A stretch of DNA of 64,000 nucleotides from LMDS01 sp039930465 (GTDB taxonomy: Bacteria; Pseudomonadota; Gammaproteobacteria; Burkholderiales; Burkholderiaceae_C): the NCBI GenBank assembly GCA_039930465.1, contig JBDTTU010000007.1, positions 1-64,000 on the forward strand, read 5' to 3'. Below the pieces are notes generated by a model. The model did no database searches, was not told the DNA's origin, and was given only the letters and a program-made list of their open reading frames with translations. Position numbers and translations under genes: made by a program. Below are positions 56,035 through 63,964 of the stretch, piece after piece (position 1 is the first letter of the stretch; the number at the start of each line of letters is the position of its first letter).

Positions 56035-56445
56035 ACCGTGCCGCCGTTCTGGCCGCTGAGCGAATCGACGTACGCCCTCTCGAGCCCGAACGAGTTGATC
56101 GAGCGCAGCGACGCGCGCATATCGGCAATGACAACATGGCCTCTGTCTCAAGAGGTCGCTTGCAATCACGGGCTCGGTTAGGATGCGCTCATGAGTTTCA
56201 ACGCGTCCTCGATCGAGCCAAGCAACGCCGTCATGCAAGCAGCCTTCATGGCCGGCTCGGCGTGGCGCGTGGTGGCCACATGTCGTCGGGGTACAGCGCC
56301 GCTACTCCAGCCGGCCGCACATTCCTGAGCCCGGCGATCCACTTCCATCTTTTGCGCAACCTTCTGATCGCCGGGCCCCTTGCCCAGCGCTTCGGTGCAC
56401 GCTCGATTTTGTCAGCGGCTCACCGGTTTTCGTCAGGAGTGCCCC
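56035..56445. other. long intergenic region upstream of rnk
   Basis: About 410 bases without a convincing gene. The best candidate is a 45-codon frame at 56191-56328 (plus; MSFNASSIEPSN start, with TTAGGA upstream), but it shows no recognisable family and ends in an Arg/Cys-rich low-confidence stretch. I see no clear promoter, terminator or repeat. The rnk promoter presumably lies in the last 100 bases. Confidence 0.4.
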
Positions 56446-56859
56446 ATGGAAGTTTTGTCACACGATGAGCGCACGCTCACTGAACTGGATCATGTTCGTC
56501 TTGCGCGTCTGATCCGCGGCGTCGGCCAGGAGTCAGCACCGCCGCCCGATTCGGCATTCGACGCCATTCTCGATTCGGCCGATCTTGTCGCGTCGCGCAA
56601 AGTCTCTCCAGACGTCGTGACGATGTACTCGCAGGTTGAACTGGTTGATCTGGCCACCCGCAAGAAGTATCGGCTGACGGTCTGTTATCCGTCCGACGCC
56701 GAGCCAGCCGCGGGCTTTGTGTCTGTGCTGTCACCCGTCGGCGCCAGCCTGATCGGTCGGCGTGTCGGCTCCATCGCACGTTGGCAAATGCCCAGCGGAG
56801 ACCAGGGTGCGGCAGAGGTGGTGGCCCTGCTCTTCCAGCCCGAGTCCAGCGGCGACTAG
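56446..56859 (+). CDS. Rnk-like regulator of nucleoside diphosphate kinase
   Basis: A 137-residue protein with a short N-terminal helical segment and a C-terminal GreA/GreB-type domain (VTMYSQVELVDLATRKKYRLTV through SPVGASLIGRRVGSIARWQMP). Rnk proteins bind RNA polymerase without the antipausing coiled coil. ATG 56446 has CAGGAG nine bases upstream. In this group such genes often lie in stress or hypoxia islands, which fits the Usp and CBS neighbours. The symbol rnk would be reasonable. Confidence 0.85.
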   Translation: MEVLSHDERTLTELDHVRLARLIRGVGQESAPPPDSAFDAILDSADLVASRKVSPDVVTMYSQVELVDLATRKKYRLTVCYPSDAEPAAGFVSVLSPVGASLIGRRVGSIARWQMPSGDQGAAEVVALLFQPESSGD

Positions 56860-57014
56860 GCGATGTAGTGCCGCATGGCGCACAGCTGCAAGCGCCACGC
56901 CTTCAACCCAAAACCACGCGCTGCACAGGCCCGGAGGGACAGCCGTCGCGAGCCGGTGTGTACACGCGCGCTGCGCGGCAAACCTTGCTGCGCCCACTTT
57001 CTGCGGAGATTCCA

Positions 57015-58061
57015 ATGACTTCTCTCGACTCCATTCTGGTGACGACCGATTTTTCCGACGAGGCCCACAACGCAGTGCGGCAAGCGGCCTTCATCGCGGC
57101 CCGGCACAAGTCGCGCCTGACCTTGCTCCATGTCGTCGACCCCTCTTTGCTCAAGGGACCACGATCTTGGTTCGCGCCGCCCTGCACCATCGAACACAAG
57201 CTGGCGGTCGCCCACGCCGCGCTCGGCCGCCTGGCCGCCGACCTGACGGAGCAGCATGACTTGCGCGTCTCGGCAGAGGTTCTGGTGGGCCGCCCGCTCG
57301 AGCACGTCTGTCGCAAGGCTGAAAAGTTCGATCTGCTCGTGATCGGATCGAAGCACGCGAACCTGTTGAAAAGCCTGATCTTCGGCACCGCTGCCGAGCA
57401 GGTCCTGAGGCTGGTGCGGCGGCCGGTCCTGGTGGTGCGACAGGCCCTACAGACACACTACGAGCGCGTGTTGATCGCGGTGGATCTTGAGAGGGAACCT
57501 CAATCGATGCTGCGCAGCGCGCGTGCCTTCGCTCCCGAAGCGTCCCTTCATGTGATTCACGCGCTGGGCTCCCAACGCATGAACAGGATGCTGGCGAGCG
57601 ATGTGCCGTCAGCGGTCATTCGCGAGGTCGGCGACGGCGAACGACAACGCAGCCGGGCGCGGATTCGCTCCATGCTGGCGTCCATCGGGCTCACCGGCGT
57701 GCGGATTTCGGTCGCCCATGGCGACGCGCCGCAGCTCACTGTGCAAAGGCAGCAGGAGATCGCCGCCGACCTCATTGTGCTGGGCAAAGACGGGCCTTCG
57801 GCCCTGTGCAACTTCCTGCTCGGAAGCGTGCCGCAGCGCGTGCTGTCGACCGCCAGTTGCGATGTCCTCGTGGTTCCCAAACCCGCCCTCCGTGGTCACG
57901 CCGGCATGGCGTCACCGGGAACGTGGCTCAGTGCGGGCCCGCGCAACGCTCTCGAGCGCTTCGATGCGTTGCCGGAGACGGCGACTGCGATGGTTCCGCG
58001 TCGGCAAAGGTTGGCAGCTGGCCCGGAATGGCGCACGCCTTCAGAGGTGCAGGCAGCGTGA
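57015..58061 (+). CDS. tandem universal stress protein
   Basis: A 348-residue protein with two Usp domains. Domain 1 (about 1-142) starts SILVTTDFSDEAHNAVRQAAF; domain 2 (about 148-290) starts YERVLIAVDLEREPQSMLRSA. Domain 2 has the ATP motif GKDG-x9-GS (GKDGPSALCNFLLGS). In domain 1 the matching place reads GSKH followed by nine residues and GT, so the second glycine is missing, suggesting only one domain binds nucleotide. The last 60 residues are unrecognised and basic. ATG 57015 has GGAG upstream. Confidence 0.87.
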   Translation: MTSLDSILVTTDFSDEAHNAVRQAAFIAARHKSRLTLLHVVDPSLLKGPRSWFAPPCTIEHKLAVAHAALGRLAADLTEQHDLRVSAEVLVGRPLEHVCRKAEKFDLLVIGSKHANLLKSLIFGTAAEQVLRLVRRPVLVVRQALQTHYERVLIAVDLEREPQSMLRSARAFAPEASLHVIHALGSQRMNRMLASDVPSAVIREVGDGERQRSRARIRSMLASIGLTGVRISVAHGDAPQLTVQRQQEIAADLIVLGKDGPSALCNFLLGSVPQRVLSTASCDVLVVPKPALRGHAGMASPGTWLSAGPRNALERFDALPETATAMVPRRQRLAAGPEWRTPSEVQAA

Positions 58062-58103
58062 GTTTCAAGCCGCGGTGATCTGCGGGCAGAAAGGGAGCAG
58101 CAG

Positions 58104-58250
58104 ATGAAGAAAGCACTTGTGTACGCACCCCGCCAAAACCCGTTCCACTGCAAGCCCCGCGTTGACCTCAACACGGGGTCGTTGGCGGCACTCAGTACGA
58201 CGGAACCGCGAGAACTCATCGAGCAGGCGGAACTGGTGGACGCGTGCTGA
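58104..58250 (+). CDS. hypothetical small protein, 48 aa
   Basis: A 48-codon frame starting MKKALVYAPRQNPF with a good ribosome site (AAGGGAG six bases upstream) and ending TGA 58248-58250. It lies 42 bases downstream of the Usp gene and is probably co-transcribed. Two cysteines, a basic first half and an acidic second half (EPRELIEQAELVDAC). No family is recognised. The ribosome site and position support a real gene. Confidence 0.5.
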   Translation: MKKALVYAPRQNPFHCKPRVDLNTGSLAALSTTEPRELIEQAELVDAC

Positions 58251-58383
58251 CCCACGCATGCACTTGAAGCCGCAATGACATGCAAACGCAAGACATCGCC
58301 GGGAACGGGCGTTCTCGCGTTGCAAGACTTGCGCTGCACTCGTTCAATACACCTTGGCCGCAGTGCGACTTGGCAGCGATTCC

Positions 58384-58412
58384 TTGCCTTCCGGCATGGG
58401 CGCCAATAAAAT
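58384..58412 (+). promoter_or_regulatory. sigma-70 promoter for the small-ORF operon
   Basis: TTGCCT (58384-58389), a 17-base spacer and TAAAAT (58407-58412) differ from the consensus by two and one base. The predicted start near 58419 lies about 190 bases upstream of the 46-codon ORF at 58608. It is the best-looking promoter in the window. The 58251-58607 interval shows no convincing gene; a frame beginning at the ATG within the -10 box has no ribosome site. Confidence 0.65.
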
Positions 58413-58607
58413 GCATTTCGTGTACTTCTTTTGCATCGCGCTGTGCGCCGCATCCCAAAAGGTGACCCCCCGCCGGGCTTCGGCGCGCGAGGCCGCACCA
58501 CACGGGCCGGCATGGGCATCTACCCGCCTTTGCCGGCCGGAAATTTCCGAGCCCGCGCATGCGTCTGCGCTCGGTAACGCAGCGCCGCAGACTTGGAGAG
58601 TTGCACC

Positions 58608-58748
58608 ATGAAAGTACCCGCGATCGATCTCATCCACCGGCGGCGAGTTGCGCGCCGTGCCTTTGAAGCGCTTGTTCCGGCCCGAGTCGAACGACAGGTT
58701 CGCGCCACAGCGCTACCGCCTCGGGCGGCCAAGGAGAACCGGCCATGA
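58608..58748 (+). CDS. hypothetical small basic protein, 46 aa
   Basis: A 46-codon frame MKVPAIDLIHRRRVARRAF, rich in arginine (about 20 percent), preceded by TTGGAGAG. Its stop overlaps the next gene's start as ATGA (58745-58748). The strong basic character suggests nucleic-acid or membrane-surface binding. No family is recognised. The promoter upstream, ribosome site and translational coupling support it being expressed. Confidence 0.55.
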   Translation: MKVPAIDLIHRRRVARRAFEALVPARVERQVRATALPPRAAKENRP

Positions 58749-58951
58749 CAAACCGCTCCAACAACCTATGGGTCGAAGCATTGGTGAAGCAGATGTGGGT
58801 CTGCACGCAGATCGCCGACGTGGTGGCAAAGACCGTGGGTTCCGACCTCCGGCCTGATCTGCAAACACAGAACGACGCCTCCCTGCGCCCGATCGAGCCC
58901 CGCTTGAACCCGCTGGAGTTTCACGGCAAGCGGCGATCGGCATCGCCGTAG
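58745..58951 (+). CDS. hypothetical small protein, 68 aa
   Basis: A 68-codon frame beginning MTNRSNNLWVEALVKQMW, coupled to the upstream small gene by an ATGA overlap and with AAGGAG eight bases before its ATG. The first 35 residues look like an amphipathic helix (VEALVKQMWVCTQIADVVAKTV); the rest is polar and ends in a basic cluster (GKRRSASP). No family is recognised. It may form a complex with the preceding 46-residue protein. Confidence 0.6.
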   Translation: MTNRSNNLWVEALVKQMWVCTQIADVVAKTVGSDLRPDLQTQNDASLRPIEPRLNPLEFHGKRRSASP

Positions 58952-59077
58952 TTGCCCAGCGGTCAGACGGTGCGAGGATGAGTCTCGAGGCGAACGCCAG
59001 GATCGACGCGTCGCCAAGAACTCTTGCCCGCGGCAGTCCATGGAGAGCCAGGGCCCACAACGCGAGGAGTGACGGAG

Positions 59078-59641
59078 TTGAAGACACGCGCACCGGAATC
59101 ACCGACAGAGAAGACCCGCTGCCGCGTGCTGACCGTGGGCCATTCGACAAGGCCGATCGAGCAATTCGTCGCCATGCTGGCGGCGCAGGGTGTCACCGTT
59201 CTGGTCGACGTGCGCACGGTGCCGCGCTCACGGCACAACCCGCAATTCAATGCCGAGACGCTGCCCGGGGAACTGTCTGGCGCCGACATCGGCTACGCAC
59301 ATGCCGGCGGGCTCGGCGGCTTCAGACACACCACGCCCGATTCGCCGAACACCGGCTGGCACAACCTGTCGTTCCGCGGCTATGCCGACTACATGCAGAC
59401 GGCGGAATTTGCCCAGGAGCTGATCGGCCTGATCGAACTGGCGCAGCACGATCGTGTGGCGTTGATGTGTGCTGAAGCGGTGCCGTGGCGCTGCCACCGA
59501 TCGTTGATCGCCGACGCCCTGCTGGCGCAAGGTGTGGCTTCTTGCGAAGTGGTCAGCGCCACACGATTGCAGGAACACCGACTGACATCGTTTGCCCGCG
59601 TTCGCGGCGGGCGCGTCAGCTACCCGGCCGAGGCGCCATGA
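59078..59641 (+). CDS. DUF488 domain protein
   Basis: A 187-residue protein. The DUF488 signature is present: VLTVGHSTRPIEQFVAMLAAQG at the start, VDVRTVPRSRHNPQFNAETL, and the cysteine motif ALMCAEAVPWRCHRSLIADAL. The pattern of conserved Asp/Arg and Cys/His suggests an enzyme or metal site, but function is unknown. A TTG at 59078 with AGGAG eight bases upstream is the best start; GTG at 59069 abuts the ribosome site. It overlaps the next gene by four bases. Confidence 0.82.
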   Translation: MKTRAPESPTEKTRCRVLTVGHSTRPIEQFVAMLAAQGVTVLVDVRTVPRSRHNPQFNAETLPGELSGADIGYAHAGGLGGFRHTTPDSPNTGWHNLSFRGYADYMQTAEFAQELIGLIELAQHDRVALMCAEAVPWRCHRSLIADALLAQGVASCEVVSATRLQEHRLTSFARVRGGRVSYPAEAP

Positions 59642-60045
59642 CGGCCGAGCGGCCAAGATGGCGCAAATCCCACGTGCGCTTGGGCCTCTTGCTGACACTG
59701 CAGGGCATCATGGCGGCGGAGTTGCTCGCACTGTTCCTGCAGGGATCGTGGGCGAGTGGCGCGTGGCTGGTCGTCATCATGTTCGTGTTCGCGATTGCAG
59801 TCGGCGCGCTGTGGGAGATATTCGAGTTCGCTGCCGATCAGTGGTTCGGCATGCAGATGCAAAAACCCATGTTCGGTGACCCTTCCGGGCTGACCGACAC
59901 GATGTGGGACCTGATCGTGGACACCCTCGGCGCCGGCGCCATCAGTGTGTTCGGTTGGTGGCACATGAAACGCAGCAGACGCTCGTTCATCGACGTCTGG
60001 ACCGATCGATTCATTGCGGCGAACCCCCGGCTCTTCAGCGATTGA
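59638..60045 (+). CDS. YjdF/DUF2238-like membrane protein
   Basis: A 135-residue membrane protein with three hydrophobic segments. The motif ALWEIFEFAADQWFG and later TDTMWDLIVDTLGAGAISVFGW are the family hallmark, with acidic residues placed at membrane edges. The ATG at 59638 overlaps the DUF488 stop (ATGA), so the two are coupled. Function unknown. It converges on the antiporter gene 16 bases downstream. Confidence 0.78.
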   Translation: MTAERPRWRKSHVRLGLLLTLQGIMAAELLALFLQGSWASGAWLVVIMFVFAIAVGALWEIFEFAADQWFGMQMQKPMFGDPSGLTDTMWDLIVDTLGAGAISVFGWWHMKRSRRSFIDVWTDRFIAANPRLFSD

Positions 60046-60061
60046 AGCCGACTCGAAACGC

Positions 60062-61519
60062 TCACCCGTTCAGGCCCAGGCCGATGCGCGAGATCTTTCC
60101 CGCCTCGACCTCACGCACTGCGAGGGTGGCGGTTCCAATCTGCACGGTGTCGCCGGCCACAGGTGCGCGGCGCAGTTCAGCGACCATCCAGTCACCAAGC
60201 AGCGTCGACGGTTCGGCCGGCGCGGGCAAGCCGTAGAATTCGCAGACCGAGCCCACACTGCTGCCCGGGTCGAGGGGGAAGTCTCGGAACACTGCGCGCA
60301 CCTGGCGTTCATCGGCCGGGTCGGGCATGGCCACGCCGAGCCAGCGTGCGGTGCGCGCGATCGTGCTGCCCTGCGTCAGCAGCGAGGCCAGCACCACCAT
60401 GAATGCGATGTTGAACAGCAAGCCGGCGTGCGGTGTGCCGGCCAGCAGCGGGAACAGCGCCAGCACGATCGGCACGGCGCCGCGCAGGCCCACCCAGGCA
60501 ATGAACCAGGTCTCGCGTGCGGTGAAGCGAAACGGCAGCAGGCACAGCCACACCGCCAGAGGCCGGGCGACGAAGAACAGCGTCAGCACGACCGCCAGCG
60601 CCGGCACGGCGTGGTCGAGCAGTGTGCTCGGCGTCACCAGCAAGCCGAGCAACAGGAACACGCCAGCCTGCGCCAGCCAGGCATAACCATCCATCACGGC
60701 CAGCGTGGGCGCCACCAGTGAGGCAGCACGGTTGGCAACGATCAGCCCGAAGAGGTAAACGGCCAGGAAACCCGAACCGCCAACCACCCCGGTGGCAGCG
60801 AAGACCGCCAGCCCGGCGGCGAAGATCAACAAGCCCAGGATGCCACCTTCAGGGCGAAGCACGGCGATTCTTCCCAGCAACAAGGCACACGCGAAACCAC
60901 CGACCACCCCGGCCAGCGTTCCCCAGCCGAACTGCTGCACGAACGACCAGGCCAGCGTCGACCAGGCCGACTCGGGCGCGGCGCCGGGCACGAGCATTGC
61001 GATGAACGCGACCGTGAGATAAACCGCCATCGGGTCGTTCATGCCCGATTCGATCTCGAGCGTCGCTGCCACGCGCTCGTTGAGCGTGACGCCCGAGCGG
61101 CTCAGCAGCGCGAACACGGCCGCAGCATCGGTCGAGCCGACGATCGAACCCAGCAGCAAGGCGGTGCGCCAATCCAGGCCGACGAACCACACCCCCGCGA
61201 TCGCGGTGATTCCCGCGGAGATCAGTACGCCCACCGTGGCCAGCAGCAGCGCCGGGCGCAGGCCGGTGCGAAACCGCGCGTACGCGGTGCGCATCCCGCC
61301 GTCGAGCAGGATGACCGCCAGCGCCAGGGTGCCGACCCAGAAGCTCAGCCTGAAGTCGTCGAAGCGAAACCCGCCCGGACCATCTTCGCCGGCCAGCATG
61401 CCGGCCGCCAGGAAAACCAGCAGGAACGAAAACCCGATGCGCACCGAGAACAGGCCGGCGAGCACGCTGAAGAAAACCAGCGCAGCCGCCGCGAGCATCG
61501 GAAGGTTGACGAAATCCAT
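60062..61519 (-). CDS. potassium/proton antiporter, CPA1/NhaP2-like
   Basis: A 485-residue cation/proton antiporter with about 12 membrane segments. GSIVGSTDAAAVFALLSRSG holds the two-aspartate-type ion site region, and EIESGMNDPMAVYLTVAF the second. WVGLRGAVPIVLALFP is also a family mark. The C-terminal cytosolic part (GDWMVAELRRAPVAGDTVQIG) resembles the CorC/HlyC-associated domain of NhaP2 proteins. It probably exports potassium or sodium for protons. ATG 61519 (MDFVNLPML) is used; it is divergent from the DUF59 gene. Confidence 0.88.
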   Translation of the reverse strand: MDFVNLPMLAAAALVFFSVLAGLFSVRIGFSFLLVFLAAGMLAGEDGPGGFRFDDFRLSFWVGTLALAVILLDGGMRTAYARFRTGLRPALLLATVGVLISAGITAIAGVWFVGLDWRTALLLGSIVGSTDAAAVFALLSRSGVTLNERVAATLEIESGMNDPMAVYLTVAFIAMLVPGAAPESAWSTLAWSFVQQFGWGTLAGVVGGFACALLLGRIAVLRPEGGILGLLIFAAGLAVFAATGVVGGSGFLAVYLFGLIVANRAASLVAPTLAVMDGYAWLAQAGVFLLLGLLVTPSTLLDHAVPALAVVLTLFFVARPLAVWLCLLPFRFTARETWFIAWVGLRGAVPIVLALFPLLAGTPHAGLLFNIAFMVVLASLLTQGSTIARTARWLGVAMPDPADERQVRAVFRDFPLDPGSSVGSVCEFYGLPAPAEPSTLLGDWMVAELRRAPVAGDTVQIGTATLAVREVEAGKISRIGLGLNG

Positions 61520-61754
61520 GCGTCGATTTTCAACGCACGCGGGCGCCAGGCGCCACGCTGATCGCCTTGAAGACCGTCGACCCGCAAGAGGAGCGAATCG
61601 TTGCCCGTCATGCGAAAGGATGTCATAAGATGCACGATGCGCACATGTTACGTTGAGGTGAGCAGCAAGGCCCCCTCTTGAATGAGCTTCCGATGATCTA
61701 ACGCTGAAAGCGAGTGGTGCTGCCTTCTTGCCGCACTGCACCCAACCAGTCCAC

Positions 61755-62087
61755 ATGCCCCAATCACCCTTCCCCTATTCGGGGCCCGAGGCGTTGCGCT
61801 CGGCAATCGTCGCGGCGTTGACGCGCGTGGTGGACCCCGAGGTTGCCCTGAGCATCGTCGATGTGGGGCTCGTCTATGGCGTGGCAATCAGCGACGGGCG
61901 AGTGCAGGTGTCGCTGACCATGACCTCTGCAGCCTGCCCGGTGGCCGATTCCATCGTCCAGGAAATCGAGGCGGAGCTGGAACGTGTCGTTCCACCCGAC
62001 CTGTCGATCCAGGTCGACCTGGTGTGGGAGCCGCCGTGGACTCCGGAGCGCATGTCTCTGAGCGCCAAGCGGTTCATGGGATGGTGA
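61755..62087 (+). CDS. DUF59/MIP18 metal-sulphur assembly-like protein
   Basis: A 110-residue protein with the DUF59 fold. VVDPEVALSIVDVGLVYGV and VSLTMTSAACPVADSIVQEIEAEL contain the conserved Asp-Pro-Glu and the reactive-type cysteine. Relatives (SufT, MIP18, PaaD) help insert iron-sulphur clusters. ATG 61755 starts MPQSPFPY; the stop overlaps the next gene's start by seven bases. The pairing suggests assistance to a metal or cluster enzyme of that run. Confidence 0.82.
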   Translation: MPQSPFPYSGPEALRSAIVAALTRVVDPEVALSIVDVGLVYGVAISDGRVQVSLTMTSAACPVADSIVQEIEAELERVVPPDLSIQVDLVWEPPWTPERMSLSAKRFMGW

Positions 62088-63232
62088 GTCCTGCGCGCCG
62101 CAAGCACCTTTCCAACGGTGCCAACGGACCATCAGCCCGGTTTCTGATCGGCCGGCCGCTGCTGATGTCGCTGGTGGCGCTCTCGCTGATCGGCGGGGTC
62201 GCGGGCGGCCTCTGGCGCCTCGGGTTGGCTGCCCCAAGCACCGTGGATTCGGCCTGGCTCGGCCGAGCGGCGCTCGACCATGCGCCCTTGATGATCTGCG
62301 GCTTCCTCGGCACGGTGATCAGCCTTGAACGGGCGGTGGCCGTGAAGCTGCGCTGGGCCTTTGCCGCCCCGTTGGCAGCGGGCGCTGCCGGCGCATGCAT
62401 GCTTTTGGGCGCAGCGCAGGCAGGCAAGTGGCTGGCGGTCATCGCAGCCCTCGTGTTCGTGGCCGTCAGCATCGTCATCGTGCGTCGCCAGCGAGTCGAT
62501 CACACGGTGCTGCTGCTCGTCGCAGCGGTGGCCTGGCTCATTGGCGGCCTGCTCAGTCTGGCGGGTCAGGCCAGTGCGCTGGTCTTGCCTTGGTGGTTTT
62601 CATTTCTGGTCGTCACGGTCGCCGCCGAACGGCTGGAGATGACGCGCCTGATGCGGCGCCGGCCGACGGCGCAGCGGTCGCTGCATCTCGTGCTGGTGGC
62701 GATGCTGCTCGGTGCAGGCCTGTCGGCATTCATGCCGGTGATCGGTGGCCTGGTGTACGGCGCGTCGCTGACGCTGCTCGCGCTTTGGCTGGCCGTGTTC
62801 GACATTGCACGGCGCACCCTGCACAGCCACGGACTCAGCCGCTACATGGCGCTGTGCCTGCTCGGCGGCTACTTCTGGCTGGCGCTGGCCGGCCTGGCCT
62901 GGGCTGCGACGGCACTGGGTTTCGCGGCGCGATACGCGGCGCTGCACGCGCTGGGTCTCGGCTTCATCGTCAGCATGATCATGGGGCATGCGCCGGTGAT
63001 ACTGCCGGCGGTGGCCCGGATCAAGTTGCGCTTCACGCCCTTCTTCTTTGTGCCGTTGCTGGCACTCCATCTGTCGCTCGTGCTGCGCCTCGGATTGGGC
63101 GCATTCGAGCATTCGATGCGCAGCGCCGGTGCGGCCCTGAATGTTGCCGCGATCATGGTGTTCGCCGCCACGGTGGTCGGTGCGGCGTGGTCGCACCGAG
63201 CGCACGACAACCAGACAGATCTGCGAAGCTGA
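62081..63232 (+). CDS. polytopic membrane protein, possibly NnrS-related
   Basis: A 383-residue protein with about 11-12 hydrophobic segments. Histidines sit in membrane context (ALDHAPLMICGFLGTVISLER and MGHAPVILPAVARIKL), suggesting metal or haem ligation and a distant relation to NnrS, which is haem- and copper-containing. Function unknown. It overlaps the DUF59 gene by seven bases and precedes SirB2, so the three appear to be one operon. ATG 62081 is used; the next codon is GTG. Confidence 0.65.
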   Translation: MVSPARRKHLSNGANGPSARFLIGRPLLMSLVALSLIGGVAGGLWRLGLAAPSTVDSAWLGRAALDHAPLMICGFLGTVISLERAVAVKLRWAFAAPLAAGAAGACMLLGAAQAGKWLAVIAALVFVAVSIVIVRRQRVDHTVLLLVAAVAWLIGGLLSLAGQASALVLPWWFSFLVVTVAAERLEMTRLMRRRPTAQRSLHLVLVAMLLGAGLSAFMPVIGGLVYGASLTLLALWLAVFDIARRTLHSHGLSRYMALCLLGGYFWLALAGLAWAATALGFAARYAALHALGLGFIVSMIMGHAPVILPAVARIKLRFTPFFFVPLLALHLSLVLRLGLGAFEHSMRSAGAALNVAAIMVFAATVVGAAWSHRAHDNQTDLRS

Positions 63233-63242
63233 GGACAGGCGC

Positions 63243-63656
63243 ATGGATTACGTTGTCATCAAGACCGTGCATCAAGCTGCCGTGGCACTTTCGGTGACGG
63301 GGTTTTTTGCGCGTGGATGGGGGTCACTCGCTGGCGCCGAATGGACACGCGGTCGGGTCGCAAAAACCTTGCCACACCTCATCGACACGGTCTTGCTGAC
63401 ATCGGCGCTGCTGCTGGCATGGGCGCTCGGGCTCACGCCCGCCGCAGCGCCCTGGCTCACGGCGAAGATCGTCGGGCTGCTGGTCTACATCGCACTCGGC
63501 ATGCTGGCCCTGCGGCCCGGTCGGCCAGCGCCCATTCGTGCGGCGGCCTGGATCGCAGCGATGCTGACTTTCGCGTGGATCGTCTCGGTGGCGATCAGCA
63601 AGAACCCGCTGGGCTTTTTTGCGCTGACGGGCTTGGGCGCTCAGCGCTCCAGCTGA
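63243..63656 (+). CDS. SirB2 family membrane protein
   Basis: A 137-residue, four-helix membrane protein. VIKTVHQAAVALSVTGFFARGW (with H in the first helix) and LPHLIDTVLLTSALLLAW are the SirB2 signature; the two histidines could bind haem. The family is widespread and uncharacterised. ATG 63243 is clear. Its last 16 bases overlap the 3' end of the convergent ferredoxin gene. Confidence 0.85.
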   Translation: MDYVVIKTVHQAAVALSVTGFFARGWGSLAGAEWTRGRVAKTLPHLIDTVLLTSALLLAWALGLTPAAAPWLTAKIVGLLVYIALGMLALRPGRPAPIRAAAWIAAMLTFAWIVSVAISKNPLGFFALTGLGAQRSS

Positions 63657-63964
63657 TCCCGTTTGTCCTTGACCGATGCCCATGCGTCGGCGTCCGGCAG
63701 CGCCTTCTTCTTCTTCGTGATCGGCTTCCACTGCCGCGCCAAATCGGCGTTCAACGGCGTGAAGTCCTGCTGATCACCCGGCACGTCTTCTTCCGCATAG
63801 ATCGCGTTCACCGGGCACTCGGGCACACACACTGCGCAGTCGATGCACAGGTCGGGGTCGATGACCAGAAAGTTCGGCCCCTCGCAAAATGCGTCGACCG
63901 GGCACACGTCCACACAATCGGTGTACTTGCAGCGAATGCAGGATTCGGTGACGACGAAGGTCAT
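63641..63964 (-). CDS. fdxA: 7Fe ferredoxin FdxA
   Basis: A 107-residue ferredoxin. The cysteine pattern ESCIRCKYTDCVDVCPVDAF and DLCIDCAVCVPECPVNAIY gives one 3Fe-4S and one 4Fe-4S site, as in FdxA-type proteins, followed by a C-terminal tail (DFTPLNADLARQWKPIT) that is also typical. It is an electron carrier of the cytoplasm. ATG 63964 lies 36 bases from the window edge, so upstream control is not visible. Confidence 0.95.
   Translation of the reverse strand: MTFVVTESCIRCKYTDCVDVCPVDAFCEGPNFLVIDPDLCIDCAVCVPECPVNAIYAEEDVPGDQQDFTPLNADLARQWKPITKKKKALPDADAWASVKDKRDQLER

Noticed and set aside
56191..56328. 45-codon small frame upstream of rnk
   Set aside because: Only a weak ribosome site and no family or coupling; mentioned under the intergenic region but not called as a gene.
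58411..58611. Frame beginning MHFVYFFCIALCAASQ that looks like a signal peptide
   Set aside because: Its ATG lies within the -10 box of a good promoter and has no ribosome site.
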